64,000 nucleotides of DNA from Alentia gelatinosa (GCA_950022655.1 OX465579.1:52307950-52371949); one strand, 5' to 3'; counted from the first letter of the stretch, positions 9,400-18,108 are shown. Translations and numbers: made by a program. Notes: generated by a model from the sequence alone, not told the origin.

Positions 9400-11619
9400 A
9401 TGTATAAGGAGGAAAAAATTTCCAACTTACCAGAAAAGGGGAAGATACAAAATACGGTCGCAACGATTTGTAGTAAGTATCTTTCACCCGGGCATCCTTG
9501 TCTGCAATGGCTTTGTCAACGCGGATGGGATCTTGGAACCTTAGATGGAATCTCACGGTTTATAAGACAACCGTCCCCTTTGGGAGGACGTCGTTGGTAT
9601 GTGCCGGCTAGAATTCAAGGAAGAAAAGTGGATCTATTGTTGGATACTGGTGCTAGTCGCTCTGTGTTAAACAACGGACTCTATCAGTCTCTTGGATTTG
9701 CGCAGGAATGTCATGTTCCTGGAGCCTCGGCAAAAGCTGCTAATGGTACTCATATGAGGTGCTATGGTAGTGTGATTATTCCAGTCTCAATAGGTAACAC
9801 TGAATTCATATGGGGTCCCATACTCAGTGATATCGAAGAAAGTGGAATATTAGGCGTAGATTTTCTCACCCTCTATGGAGGCTCTGTAGATCTACCCGAT
9901 GGCACTCTCCGACTCAAATTTCCTGAGTTAATGGAGGTGGAATGTAGTTGTCGACGGATCTCTTCATTGATTTCTGTCCGACAAGATGTGGGCATCCCCC
10001 CCCAGCAGATGGTTAATGTCCTGATAGCTGGGGAAGGTGACTTACCACGTGGAGATGCACTTTTCGAGCCAGATCCAGAACTGTTTTCTAAAAAAGGAAT
10101 ACAGGCCTGGGATACCCTGATCGGAAGTGCCAGAGAAGGACCAATTCCTATAAGTAATCATACCTCCGGGTTGATTAAATTAAGGAAGGGTGATACATTG
10201 GGCTGGGTAACTCTAGCTCATGTGGATGGCCTAGTGGACTCCAGTCCACAGGGAATCACACCTATTCCCGTTTCCGTAATAACCGGGGAAGATGGACAAT
10301 CTAAACTGGAAAGATCAGACTTAATAGGAAATAATTATGAAGAAGTGCGGGTTAGTGCTATCGATACAGGAACGGGATCCCTTCCAGTTCCGAGTCCATT
10401 GCACGAAACTCTGGAAACTTTAGTTCAGACGACAGACGCACTAAACAGTGGGGAACGACATGAACTAAGGATTCTATTGAAAAAGATGGAGTCAATCTTT
10501 ACTCGACCTGGAGATCCCTTGGGGAGAACGGATCGAGTAGAACACACGATTGACACTGAAGGTCATCAACCTTTCCGCCTTCCTTATCGACGGCTACCTC
10601 CGGTAAAACGGGAAGCTTTAGAAGAGGAAGTAGGGAAAATGATGGACCAGAAAGTAATCATCCCCAGTGCAAGTCCTTGGGCTAGTCCAGTGGTAATGGT
10701 TACTAAAAAGGATGGTACTTGCCGATTCTGTATTGATTACAGAAAATTGAATGGTATCACCCGGAAGAATGCCTACCCAATACCCCGGATCGATGAGAGT
10801 CTCGACTCTCTGGGAGGGAACCAGTGGTTTTGTACTCTGGATCTCCAGTCTGGATATTGGCAGGTAAAGATGAACAGTGGCGATCAGTCTAAAATGGCGT
10901 TCACCACTCATCAAGGGCTTTACGAGTTCACAGTAATGCCATTTGGCCTCTGTAACGCTCCTGCAACTTTCGAATCCATGATGGATCAGATGTTGCGGGG
11001 TCTACAGTGGAAAAAGTGTTTGGTTTATCTAGACGACATAATCATCTTCGGAAAGAATTATGTTGAATGTTTAGAAAACCTGAGAGAGGTATTTGAGCGT
11101 ATTCAATCTTATGGATTGAAACTCAAACCTCAAAAATGTAAGCTGTTTCGCAAATCTGTGGAATACTTAGGACGGATAGTTTCCGGAAATGGAATCCGGG
11201 CAGATCCTTCTAAGTTGGAGGTAGTGGCTAATTGGCCACGCCCCCAGAATATAAAAGACATAAGGTCTTTCCTAGGATTTTGTTCGTATTACCGCGACTT
11301 TATCCCAGGTTTTTCTGAAATTGCACACCCTATGCAACAGTATGTAGTACTAGATAAGCCAGGGAAGCAAAAGGAGATCCAATGGACTCCGGAAGCTGAA
11401 CACGCTTTTCTGGGACTAAAAAGAAAGTTTACGGAGACCCCCGTATTGAAATACCCTCTAGCCCAGGGTCGGTTCATTCTCGACACTGACGCTAGTAATG
11501 AGAGTATTGGAGCGGCTTTGTCTCAGATACAAGATGGTATAGAAGTTCCAATAGCTTTTGCCAGCAACAGCTTAAGTAAAAGTCAGCGGAACTACTGTAC
11601 TACTAAGAGGGAACTCTGA
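9400..11619 (+). CDS. pol: Pol segment 1: protease, reverse transcriptase, start of RNase H
   Basis: The first ATG in the pol frame is at 9400, but the natural product is probably a Gag-Pol fusion entering near 9322. The aspartic protease active site DTGA is at residues 82-85, with ILGVDFL downstream as the usual flap-side motif. The reverse transcriptase starts near residue 390. Its marks are the PSASPWASPVVMV block, FCTLDLQSGYWQ, and the catalytic YLDD at 543-546. Next come KCKLF and the EYLGRIVS/FLGFCSYYRDFI connection region typical of Ty3/gypsy. RNase H begins at ILDTDAS (first Asp at residue 695). The segment ends prematurely at TGA 11617, inside the conserved TKREL motif of RNase H. 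Confidence 0.93.
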   Translation: MYKEEKISNLPEKGKIQNTVATICSKYLSPGHPCLQWLCQRGWDLGTLDGISRFIRQPSPLGGRRWYVPARIQGRKVDLLLDTGASRSVLNNGLYQSLGFAQECHVPGASAKAANGTHMRCYGSVIIPVSIGNTEFIWGPILSDIEESGILGVDFLTLYGGSVDLPDGTLRLKFPELMEVECSCRRISSLISVRQDVGIPPQQMVNVLIAGEGDLPRGDALFEPDPELFSKKGIQAWDTLIGSAREGPIPISNHTSGLIKLRKGDTLGWVTLAHVDGLVDSSPQGITPIPVSVITGEDGQSKLERSDLIGNNYEEVRVSAIDTGTGSLPVPSPLHETLETLVQTTDALNSGERHELRILLKKMESIFTRPGDPLGRTDRVEHTIDTEGHQPFRLPYRRLPPVKREALEEEVGKMMDQKVIIPSASPWASPVVMVTKKDGTCRFCIDYRKLNGITRKNAYPIPRIDESLDSLGGNQWFCTLDLQSGYWQVKMNSGDQSKMAFTTHQGLYEFTVMPFGLCNAPATFESMMDQMLRGLQWKKCLVYLDDIIIFGKNYVECLENLREVFERIQSYGLKLKPQKCKLFRKSVEYLGRIVSGNGIRADPSKLEVVANWPRPQNIKDIRSFLGFCSYYRDFIPGFSEIAHPMQQYVVLDKPGKQKEIQWTPEAEHAFLGLKRKFTETPVLKYPLAQGRFILDTDASNESIGAALSQIQDGIEVPIAFASNSLSKSQRNYCTTKREL

Positions 11620-11649
11620 GCGGTTGTGGTGTATGTAAGAAAATATTGA

Positions 11650-12486
11650 CACTTCTTAGCAGGTGGAGATTTCATCCTACGTACTGACCATTCTTCTCTC
11701 AAATGGCTCTTTAACTTTAAAGACGCCGAGGGAATGATTGGAAGATGGCTGGCAGCTCTATCCGAATTTGGGTTGACTAACTGCCAGATTGAACACCGGG
11801 CTGGAAAGTCACACATTAATGCGGATTGTCTCTCAAGGAGACCAGTGCGGAAATGTGGACGACCAGATTGCCGGGATTGTGGTGAGCATAGAGCAGTCAT
11901 AGCTACTCTACGTTCCCAGAAAGTGAAGCCGCCATTAAACTATCAGTGGACACTAGAACAGATTAAGGAAAGTCAACAGGCTGACCCAGATTTGTTCCGG
12001 TTAACTAAACTGATAGCTAATGGACTCCATAGGCCTACAGGACCCGAGATCTCGCCTGAAAACCGAGAATTTCGGAATCTATGTGGTCAATGGAAAGAGC
12101 TAGAGGTCCGTGATGGAGTATTATATCGATGGAGAACCACATTGCAACCACTTAAACGTGCTCTACAACTAGTGGTCCCTCGAGAATTACGATCCGGACT
12201 AATGACCCTATGTCATGAACATAGGAGTGCAGCTCATCTAGGACGGAAAAGAACGGTAGCCAGAATAAGGCGTCGTTACTACTGGCCTGGAATGGGTGCA
12301 GATATTCGAAGATGGATATCTGGATGTTCCATATGTAGCAAAGTCAAACCCGGGGTAGGACTCGGAAAGATGCCGTTACAACAGGAACTGTTTGGTGTCA
12401 GGTTTGCCAGAATCGCTCTAGATATCATATCTGGTATCGACGAGTCAGAGGAAGGAAATACCTGTATGATGGTGGTGATGGATTAG
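11650..12486 (+). CDS. pol: Pol segment 2: RNase H end and integrase N-terminal zinc domain
   Basis: This stays in the pol frame after the second TGA. It starts with the RNase H block FILRTDHSSLKWL and ends RNase H with the INADCLSRRP motif. It then carries the integrase HHCC zinc domain, seen as CHEHRSAAHLGRKRT followed by WPGMGADIRRWISGCSICSK. The first catalytic Asp of the integrase core (ALDIISG) lies near the end. The only methionine start in the segment is at 11734, which would cut off part of RNase H. An independent protein is therefore unlikely. Confidence 0.88.
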   Translation, partial: HFLAGGDFILRTDHSSLKWLFNFKDAEGMIGRWLAALSEFGLTNCQIEHRAGKSHINADCLSRRPVRKCGRPDCRDCGEHRAVIATLRSQKVKPPLNYQWTLEQIKESQQADPDLFRLTKLIANGLHRPTGPEISPENREFRNLCGQWKELEVRDGVLYRWRTTLQPLKRALQLVVPRELRSGLMTLCHEHRSAAHLGRKRTVARIRRRYYWPGMGADIRRWISGCSICSKVKPGVGLGKMPLQQELFGVRFARIALDIISGIDESEEGNTCMMVVMD

Positions 12487-13671
12487 TACACAAAATATGT
12501 GCAGATCTATCCCATGAAAAATCACAAAGCTGCCACGTGTGCGGAAGCTTTAGTGAAAAACTGGATGTTGCCTTTTGGAACTCCGAGCGTACTACATTCC
12601 GACCAAGGAAGGGAATTTGAATCCCAGATCTGGAAAGAAATGTGTAGGATACTCGAGATTAAAAAGACACATACGAATCCATATCGTCCCCAATCAGATG
12701 GTATGGTAGAGAGATTCAACCGGACATTGATCCAGTGTCTTCGGACCCTGGTAGATGAAAATCGGAAGAATTGGGATGAATTAGCACCATTTATAGCTCA
12801 CGCATATAATGGGACCATTCATTCAAGCACGGGGTGTTCACCTAATTTACTCGTCTTTGGCGAGGAAATAGTAATGCCCGCGGACATAGTCTATGGGGTT
12901 CCTGGAATGTCTACGGATGATCCTTGTCCCATAGGATTTGTCGAAAAACTCAGAGAACGTTTTGTAGAGGGATATTACCTTGCGAGACGAAATCTGACGA
13001 AAGCAGCAGAGTGGCAAAAGACTGGACATGACGTCAATCTTAAACCACGTAAGTTCCGAGTAGGAGACCGGGTTGTACGATACCACACTCCGTTGGTAAA
13101 TGTAAAACTCGCTCCTAACTGGGACGGACCATTCAGAATTGTTCAATTATTGTCAGAAATGACAGTAGTGATAGAAGACGAATGGTCAAGAAGGCGTTAT
13201 AAATCCCATGTAGCTCGTTTACGACTATGGGAAGGAAAGCGTGAATGTTCCGACTTTGAAGTTTCACACCCTGCTACAAAGCGAGATGTGTCACTGAACA
13301 CGGGTCCTACTGGGAAACCAGGGAGGTCCCGGGTTCAAAGAGCCGGGAAGCCGGGCGTCAAACCCCCGTCAACACGGCGGAGGCAGACCCCGATAGGGAA
13401 GTCCCGGTCAAAGGTTACCGGGGTTCCGAGTGGGTGCTCGCCTACACGGCGAAAACCGGGACGTCCGCGGAAGGTGATTCCTACTTACGCTAACCTAAAA
13501 AGGGAAGTGTGGGTAGAAGAAAAACCTGACACGGAAAAGTCTAAATTTGCTACAAATCGAGCCGTGTATAATAAACATGGTTCGAGATGTAGAATGGAGT
13601 CTAAAATAGACTCAAAACCCCGCCACAGCTCTCGATTAAAATCGAAAGCTGTGGTTAACTACAAAGAGTAG
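12487..13671 (+). CDS. pol: Pol segment 3: integrase catalytic core and C-terminal domain
   Basis: After the TAG the frame continues with the integrase core. The second catalytic Asp is in HSDQGREFES and the Glu in SDGMVERFNRTL, completing D,D-35-E with the Asp in segment 2. A GPY/F-like module follows (NWDGPFRIVQLL). The tail is basic and Pro/Arg-rich with repeated RRKPGRPRK-type patches. No chromodomain is visible. The first ATG is at 12499. The TAG at 13669 is the true end of pol. Confidence 0.9.
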   Translation, partial: YTKYVQIYPMKNHKAATCAEALVKNWMLPFGTPSVLHSDQGREFESQIWKEMCRILEIKKTHTNPYRPQSDGMVERFNRTLIQCLRTLVDENRKNWDELAPFIAHAYNGTIHSSTGCSPNLLVFGEEIVMPADIVYGVPGMSTDDPCPIGFVEKLRERFVEGYYLARRNLTKAAEWQKTGHDVNLKPRKFRVGDRVVRYHTPLVNVKLAPNWDGPFRIVQLLSEMTVVIEDEWSRRRYKSHVARLRLWEGKRECSDFEVSHPATKRDVSLNTGPTGKPGRSRVQRAGKPGVKPPSTRRRQTPIGKSRSKVTGVPSGCSPTRRKPGRPRKVIPTYANLKREVWVEEKPDTEKSKFATNRAVYNKHGSRCRMESKIDSKPRHSSRLKSKAVVNYKE

Positions 13672-13793
13672 TGGTGCCGGGGTTGTCGAAAACACAACGA
13701 GAAGCAATGGTACGAAATGTAGATCGTTGGTAGTCAGTGACATGTCGATTATACATGAATGTTGATCAAATAGTTACCTTAAAATCAGTCGTT

Positions 13794-13901
13794 ATGTGCC
13801 GCAGCCCAGACGTTGCTCTAAGGGACCCCGTCGAGGACCCTCTAGAGGCTGCAGAATTGCCGAACGCTCTGAAAGGTCTGATCCATTTACATGGAAATTA
13901 G
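13794..13901 (+). CDS. Small ORF, 35 aa, unknown
   Basis: ATG at 13794, TAG at 13899-13901. The product is acidic in the middle (ALRDPVEDPLEAAELPNAL) and has no known match. It overlaps the next small ORF by 11 bases in the neighbouring frame. The two could be one ancestral frame split by an indel. Significance is uncertain. Confidence 0.25.
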   Translation: MCRSPDVALRDPVEDPLEAAELPNALKGLIHLHGN

Positions 13902-14025
13902 ACAAGCCTCCCATACTATCAGCGAGATACATGACGGCGATAAGAATTCCCACACTACAGAGAACTCGGGGTCGGAGCTCGAAAAGGGGTTTCCCCGGGT
14001 TCCGGAACCTGTGCTGGGTGATTGA
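13891..14025 (+). CDS. Small ORF, 44 aa, unknown
   Basis: ATG at 13891, TGA at 14023-14025. Hydrophilic, Glu/Ser/Thr-rich, not recognised. It overlaps the preceding small ORF and stops 134 bases before the internal TATA box. It could be the C-terminal part of a frameshifted small accessory gene, or chance. Confidence 0.22.
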   Translation: MEIRQASHTISEIHDGDKNSHTTENSGSELEKGFPRVPEPVLGD

Positions 14026-14158
14026 AGGCGTGAACGAATCAAGTCGAGCGTTACGCTGACCTTTGGTTTCTTCACGCATGCGGTGTTGAGACGCTCAAGA
14101 TGAGCCAGTCTCGACACGGTTGATTGGTTCGCGACAGTGAATCTAGGTCACTTAGGAG

Positions 14159-14193
14159 TATATAAGACCCTGTTTTTTCAGTAGTCTTCACTC
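14159..14193 (+). promoter_or_regulatory. Internal TATA-initiator promoter for ORF3
   Basis: TATATAAG at 14159-14166 is followed by an initiator-like TCACTC whose A (14190) lies 31 bases after the first T, the textbook TATA-to-start distance. A second initiator-like TCAGT lies at 14178-14182. The ORF3 ATG follows 51 bases downstream. The sequence around it (CTTAG then TATATA) resembles the LTR TATA context, so it may derive from an LTR-like promoter. It suggests the accessory ORF is made from its own RNA rather than by frameshifting. Confidence 0.6.
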
Positions 14194-14203
14194 TGTGATC
14201 GGA

Positions 14204-14220
14204 GTGGTGCCTAGCACCAC
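14204..14220 (+). other. Leader hairpin just after the predicted ORF3 start site
   Basis: GTGGTGC and GCACCAC form a perfect 7-bp stem with a CTA loop. It begins 14 bases after the predicted transcription start and ends 20 bases before the ORF3 ATG. It may influence translation or packaging, but no function is known. Confidence 0.5.
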
Positions 14221-14240
14221 AGGAGTCGGGCGGTAGCAGC

Positions 14241-16496
14241 ATGGCTGACCGTGCCCCGTCTACGGAGGGTGAGCGCGAGCTCCCCTCAACCCTGCCCGGA
14301 TCCTCAGCTTCGGCTGAGCGGGGGGCAGATCTGGACGATGATGCTTTGCTCATCGGGTCAGATGATGGTGATTTTGACCTGGAAGGGTACGAGTCTGCGG
14401 ACTCTGTTCTTCTTGGGGAAACCCGAGATGAACGACCCGGAAAGGGAAAAAGTCACACCGGGAAGAAGTCTGAGGCGGCCCCGGCCGCTAAGGGCTCTTC
14501 TGGTGCCCGTCCGAAGACGAGCTCAGTGAAAACTGAGGCCTCTGACTCGGATGTGTTTATGGCCGAAGGTTCCGAATCGGAGCGTGATACGCCGAGGCGA
14601 GGCCGAGCCCGCCCGCGTCGTCACTCTCCGAGGAAGTCCTCCGAAGAGATGGGTTCCAGGCATGAGGTTTCAACCCAGAGCCTGGAACAAATGTTAGCTG
14701 GGATCCCAGATCCCAAAACGCGTGCCATAGTACAGTCAATGTACCAAAATTGGACTCCACCCGGAGTGGAGCTGGCGGAAGCCGGGACCTTTTTGGCCCC
14801 GGGTCCGGTAGCAAAACCCGGAAAGTCTGAGGCTGGGACAGAGACGGCTATGGAGACTGATTCGTCAGTTGGGGACGACTCTGTAAAAGGGTCGTCCAGC
14901 AAAGGTGAGAAACCGGTGTCAACACCGGCTAAACCCGCGCCGGGGAAGTCTGTCAGTAAGACTGAAGTGTCAAAACCTCGGGAAGCTGACAAGACTGAGC
15001 CGCAGCTTTCGAAACAGAACCGGAAGCGACTCCGTCGTGCAGCCCGGAAACGGGCTGAGGCGGAGCTTGAAAGGACAGGAGGTCAGCCGGAATCACGTGA
15101 CTCGGAAAAAGGGAAACCTCAAACCGGGAAGCGTGAGGAGTCGAAGGGGGCTGAGTCGAAAGGCTCGGACAAACCCGCGGCGCAGGCTGGACCTAGTGTG
15201 GCTGACGCTATACCGAGTACCCCAACAGGTGCCACGGGTGGCGGAGAGGTCAAGTGTTGGGGAACGGAGATGGACAAGGCTAAACCCCTGGTCCCATCCA
15301 ACCCCGACAATGATGACGGTGATTTCCAACCTGGCGTAAAGCGGGCTGGGAAGAGAACGGTAGCTAGACAGATACCCGCCTCTTTGCTGGGCAAGACTTA
15401 CACTTGCCTAGAAGATCTCCGTCATGGAAACCGACATTACATCCCCGATGGTGTCGGTTTAGATGGAACCTCAGATGATGAGGAGTGGCTAGTTGACGAG
15501 GGTTCTCCCAACGCCTGGTACATAGACCGGGTGAAAGGAGTTTCCCGAGTTAGCCGGCTGAAGTACGAGGATCAGGTCAAAGACCGGATCGCGTACGCAT
15601 GGCACAAGTTTGGGAACGGCAATCATTGTGTCTTCTTGAGTTGCCATGGGAGGGACAAGAAATTGTCACCGACCTACGCGACTGAAGGTCGTAACACTAG
15701 GCACCTCGTAGAGGTACACTTAGCCGAACGACCATGGCTACAGTGCCTTGGCAAGAAGGGTGGTTCTTGTCAGGCTGGGTGTGCCAGTTCCAGGCGTTCG
15801 TGTCTAGTCAGACACATTGCCCGGGAACACCGGACTGCTGGTGCTGCTGCTCGGGAACGGGTCATGAATCTGTGGCAGAGATTCGTTGACTTAGGTTCCG
15901 AGACTCAGAGAGGCAAACCAGAACCCGAGACTTGTGTGACAGACGGTCGACTGTTTAAGATCGGATGGAAGAAGAATCCTGGCTGGTTCGGGAGTCTGAT
16001 GCTATCCGCGTCAAAACATCGACAAATGTCAAAAGAGTCGAGGAAGAAACGGTCCCTTAGCCGGGAACCGTCTCAAAAGTCCTCGAAGGCTAAACGACGG
16101 GTCAAGAAGCTGTCATCGTCCTCGTCCAGCGAGACTGACACTTCTGAGCGATCCAGTCGGAAGCCCAGAAAGAAATTGGCTCCGGGTAAGCACACCATCG
16201 CTGACGTGGTGGAAGCTGCTTACCAGGTAGGGCCAAAGTTGTCTGGGGGATTGAAAGTCCTCTCAGACCTGAGTGAAGGAAACGTTCCAACGGCTTCAAA
16301 AGCCCGCGGACCCGTAGAAAAACCAGCTAGGACTCGTCCTAGCTCAAGTCTCTCGGGAGTTTCCCCGCTCAACAGAGGTGTTACCCAAACACCCGGGAAA
16401 GTTGAGGAAGAAGAGGCCTTTCCGGCACTCCCTCCACCAGCCAACCCGGTTGTTGAGGTAAAGAAGAAACCAACGACCAACGACGCAAGCCCTTGA
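14241..16496 (+). CDS. Accessory ORF3, 751 aa, Cys/His-containing basic-acidic protein of unknown function
   Basis: This intact ORF lies after pol and is not an envelope: there is no signal peptide or membrane segment. Residues 1-330 are disordered, starting acidic (LDDDALLIGSDDGDFDLEGY) and later Ser/Lys/Pro-rich. A bipartite basic patch sits at 260-272 (NRKRLRRAARKR), a likely nuclear signal. A compact region (about 375-590) contains two C2H2-like arrangements: C463-x4-C468-x19-H488-x4-H493 and C510-x3-C514-x10-H525-x4-H530. An Arg/Ser/Lys-rich stretch follows (595-650), then a low-complexity tail. A nucleic-acid-binding or host-interaction role is inference. Its own promoter lies upstream. 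It ends 35 bases into an overlapping frame that continues the same kind of sequence. Confidence 0.8.
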   Translation: MADRAPSTEGERELPSTLPGSSASAERGADLDDDALLIGSDDGDFDLEGYESADSVLLGETRDERPGKGKSHTGKKSEAAPAAKGSSGARPKTSSVKTEASDSDVFMAEGSESERDTPRRGRARPRRHSPRKSSEEMGSRHEVSTQSLEQMLAGIPDPKTRAIVQSMYQNWTPPGVELAEAGTFLAPGPVAKPGKSEAGTETAMETDSSVGDDSVKGSSSKGEKPVSTPAKPAPGKSVSKTEVSKPREADKTEPQLSKQNRKRLRRAARKRAEAELERTGGQPESRDSEKGKPQTGKREESKGAESKGSDKPAAQAGPSVADAIPSTPTGATGGGEVKCWGTEMDKAKPLVPSNPDNDDGDFQPGVKRAGKRTVARQIPASLLGKTYTCLEDLRHGNRHYIPDGVGLDGTSDDEEWLVDEGSPNAWYIDRVKGVSRVSRLKYEDQVKDRIAYAWHKFGNGNHCVFLSCHGRDKKLSPTYATEGRNTRHLVEVHLAERPWLQCLGKKGGSCQAGCASSRRSCLVRHIAREHRTAGAAARERVMNLWQRFVDLGSETQRGKPEPETCVTDGRLFKIGWKKNPGWFGSLMLSASKHRQMSKESRKKRSLSREPSQKSSKAKRRVKKLSSSSSSETDTSERSSRKPRKKLAPGKHTIADVVEAAYQVGPKLSGGLKVLSDLSEGNVPTASKARGPVEKPARTRPSSSLSGVSPLNRGVTQTPGKVEEEEAFPALPPPANPVVEVKKKPTTNDASP

Positions 16497-17040
16497 GGAA
16501 GCGTGGTTGGCCCGTCAAAGAAGCCGGGGAAGATTTCTTCAGTTCACCACGGAAGAATCAAACTCGACACGTCAGCAACTTGCTGGCATGTTGGGATGGT
16601 CACCCGTGGAAGAAAATTCCCAACAGGACACTACATCCATAGCGGCTCAGCCCATGGATGTCAGTGTAGATACTCCGCTGTCAGGACCCGGTCAGACCTC
16701 ACAGGATCAGACTGAAGTCCTACAGCCGAGGAGGCCTCCCGCCGTGACACGGGCTGAAAAATCAGCAAAGCCTTCCAGGGCTAAGCCGGTAGATCAGCCC
16801 GAGGAACCAAGTGGGGCACTGGGGGTGAATGCCAACATCATCCCATTGGAGTCTGGAATCTTTTTAGATACCGGACCAACCTCTCTACAGCAGTTGATGT
16901 CTCAGTTGCAGCCTACGTCTGCACTGAGTCCACTGCGACCAGAGAGGACCGCCCTGGCAACGTCGGTTCCACCGACGGCTAGCGCACCAAGCCAGTCGGA
17001 CCTTCTCGACCTCAGGATATCCTCCGACGAGGATATTTAG
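16462..17040 (+). CDS. ORF3 continuation in the +1 frame, or separate small ORF
   Basis: This frame opens after a TAA at 16459-16461, overlaps the end of ORF3 by 35 bases and runs to TAG at 17038. It has no ATG near its start. The first possible start codons are TTG (16507) or an internal ATG. The product is Gln/Pro/Ser-rich and ends in an acidic SSDEDI tail, which resembles ORF3 in composition. The simplest readings are a one-base indel in ORF3 or a programmed +1 shift. I cannot decide between them. No domain is recognised. Confidence 0.5.
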   Translation, partial: RRNQRPTTQALEEAWLARQRSRGRFLQFTTEESNSTRQQLAGMLGWSPVEENSQQDTTSIAAQPMDVSVDTPLSGPGQTSQDQTEVLQPRRPPAVTRAEKSAKPSRAKPVDQPEEPSGALGVNANIIPLESGIFLDTGPTSLQQLMSQLQPTSALSPLRPERTALATSVPPTASAPSQSDLLDLRISSDEDI

Positions 17041-17799
17041 GGGTTGACAATGACCAACTTGGCTGGTGCCTAACAAGCCGGGAAGACGCCGTCTAAACTC
17101 GGAACCGGCAGAGCCAACAACTCTCCTGGATCCGAAGTCAGACGGGTATGGGAAGTCCCGGGGAGGAAAATTTTTTTCCGACCTAGCTACTTCCAGAATG
17201 TGGCCTCCTAGCCAGAATTCTGCACTTTCTCGGCGAACCGCAAGGATCGCTGGGAGGGGTAGAGGGAAAGTTAGGAGTAACCAATAATAAGCGATCCTGG
17301 GTTGGGCTGGGGAAAGTCAGTAAAATGACTTCCCTAAGGCACAACCCTGGTTTCAGACGGCTGAAGGTTCTCTCGATGGTCAGGCCCGTAATAGGCCCCC
17401 ATCACGAAAACCTCCGGCCTGTGGTGGGGTACCAGGTAAGGAAGATTGTGCCTTTCGGGTATAGATCTGACTTACCAGGTCTGTGTCGGAAGTGAGTTCA
17501 TCGACTCGATAGTGAGATAGTAGGCGTAACCGCTGATCTGATGGATTACGCCGGCTGTTTCTACCTTGGGTCGGTGATCGTAAGTTCTGAATCCGGCTTA
17601 GAATTGGGGCCTTAATTGGTACTCGATTCGAGCCGAGAAAAAAAATATGCCAGTATAGCTGGAGTCAAAATGAAAGAACACTGATACCACACACTCTTAC
17701 CAGGTGGATGGAGAATTGTTTTGCCTTTTTGGCCGTTATTTCCGTATTCGGAAACTTTCAACTCGGAAGGTGTTTAGCGAGGCTAACCCTTCTCTACAT
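17041..17799 (+). other. Element interior without a clear gene
   Basis: Contains a 73-codon frame (17066-17287) with an RRTARIAGRGRGKVR basic end but no ATG start, plus hairpin-prone GC-rich sequence. It may include decayed parts of the accessory module. No function is recognised. Confidence 0.4.
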
Positions 17800-18108
17800 A
17801 TGGATGTCTTCCAACTTGAAGAACAGTGGGAAGCCCAGCACCCGTCGGCATCGGGCTGAATGTAGTAGGTCTGCTACGCCGATGGGCCAGCTGGGCTCGA
17901 TACTTTAAAATGAGAAAGAGAACGACACTTCACTCGCCGGGAGCTAACAGAGGACTTCAACAAGATCCGGAACAGCTGGAGGCAGAGTGCTCGACAGGCC
18001 GGGCTGACCACCTGTAGGTCCGCGACTGTCGAGTCTTCCCTGCCCAACGCTCAAGAACCCGCTCCCCGGCTCAAGATGGGTGAATATCACATTTATTCAA
18101 GGTGCTAG
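17800..18108 (+). pseudogene. Decayed small accessory ORF, unknown
   Basis: An ATG at 17800 begins a 19-codon frame (MDVFQLEEQWEAQHP...) that stops at 17857. A neighbouring frame then reads RRWASWARYF. From 17914 the first frame resumes with HFTRRELTEDFNKIRNSWR and runs to TAG at 18106-18108. Each piece has protein-like composition and they abut, which suggests one former gene of about 100 codons broken by at least two shifts. No family is recognised. Confidence 0.35.

Larger units (their letters stand above)
9319..13671 (+). pseudogene. pol: Pol polyprotein interrupted by three in-frame stops
   Basis: A single reading frame runs from 9319 to the TAG at 13669-13671, with domains in the order protease, reverse transcriptase, RNase H, integrase. 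It is broken by TGA at 11617-11619, TGA at 11647-11649 and TAG at 12484-12486. No indel changes the frame, so these are point nonsense changes. The TGA at 11647 falls in the motif RKY-stop-HFL, where Arg (CGA) is usual in relatives. The TAG falls after VVMD at the end of the first integrase block. With LTRs differing by one base, the stops likely predate this insertion. Programmed readthrough is a less likely alternative. Confidence 0.9.
13672..14158 (+). other. Spacer between pol and the accessory module
   Basis: About 490 bases with no long ORF. Two short overlapping frames (13794-13901 and 13891-14025) look more protein-like than chance and are listed separately. The rest shows no recognised feature until the TATA box at 14159. 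Confidence 0.5.

Noticed and set aside
11617..11649. Selenocysteine or recoded TGA in pol
   Set aside because: Two TGAs and a TAG at unrelated positions, with no downstream structure evident. Ordinary nonsense mutations explain them better.
14241..17040. Envelope gene after pol (errantivirus-like)
   Set aside because: No signal peptide, furin-type site or membrane anchor. The protein is disordered and nuclear-like.
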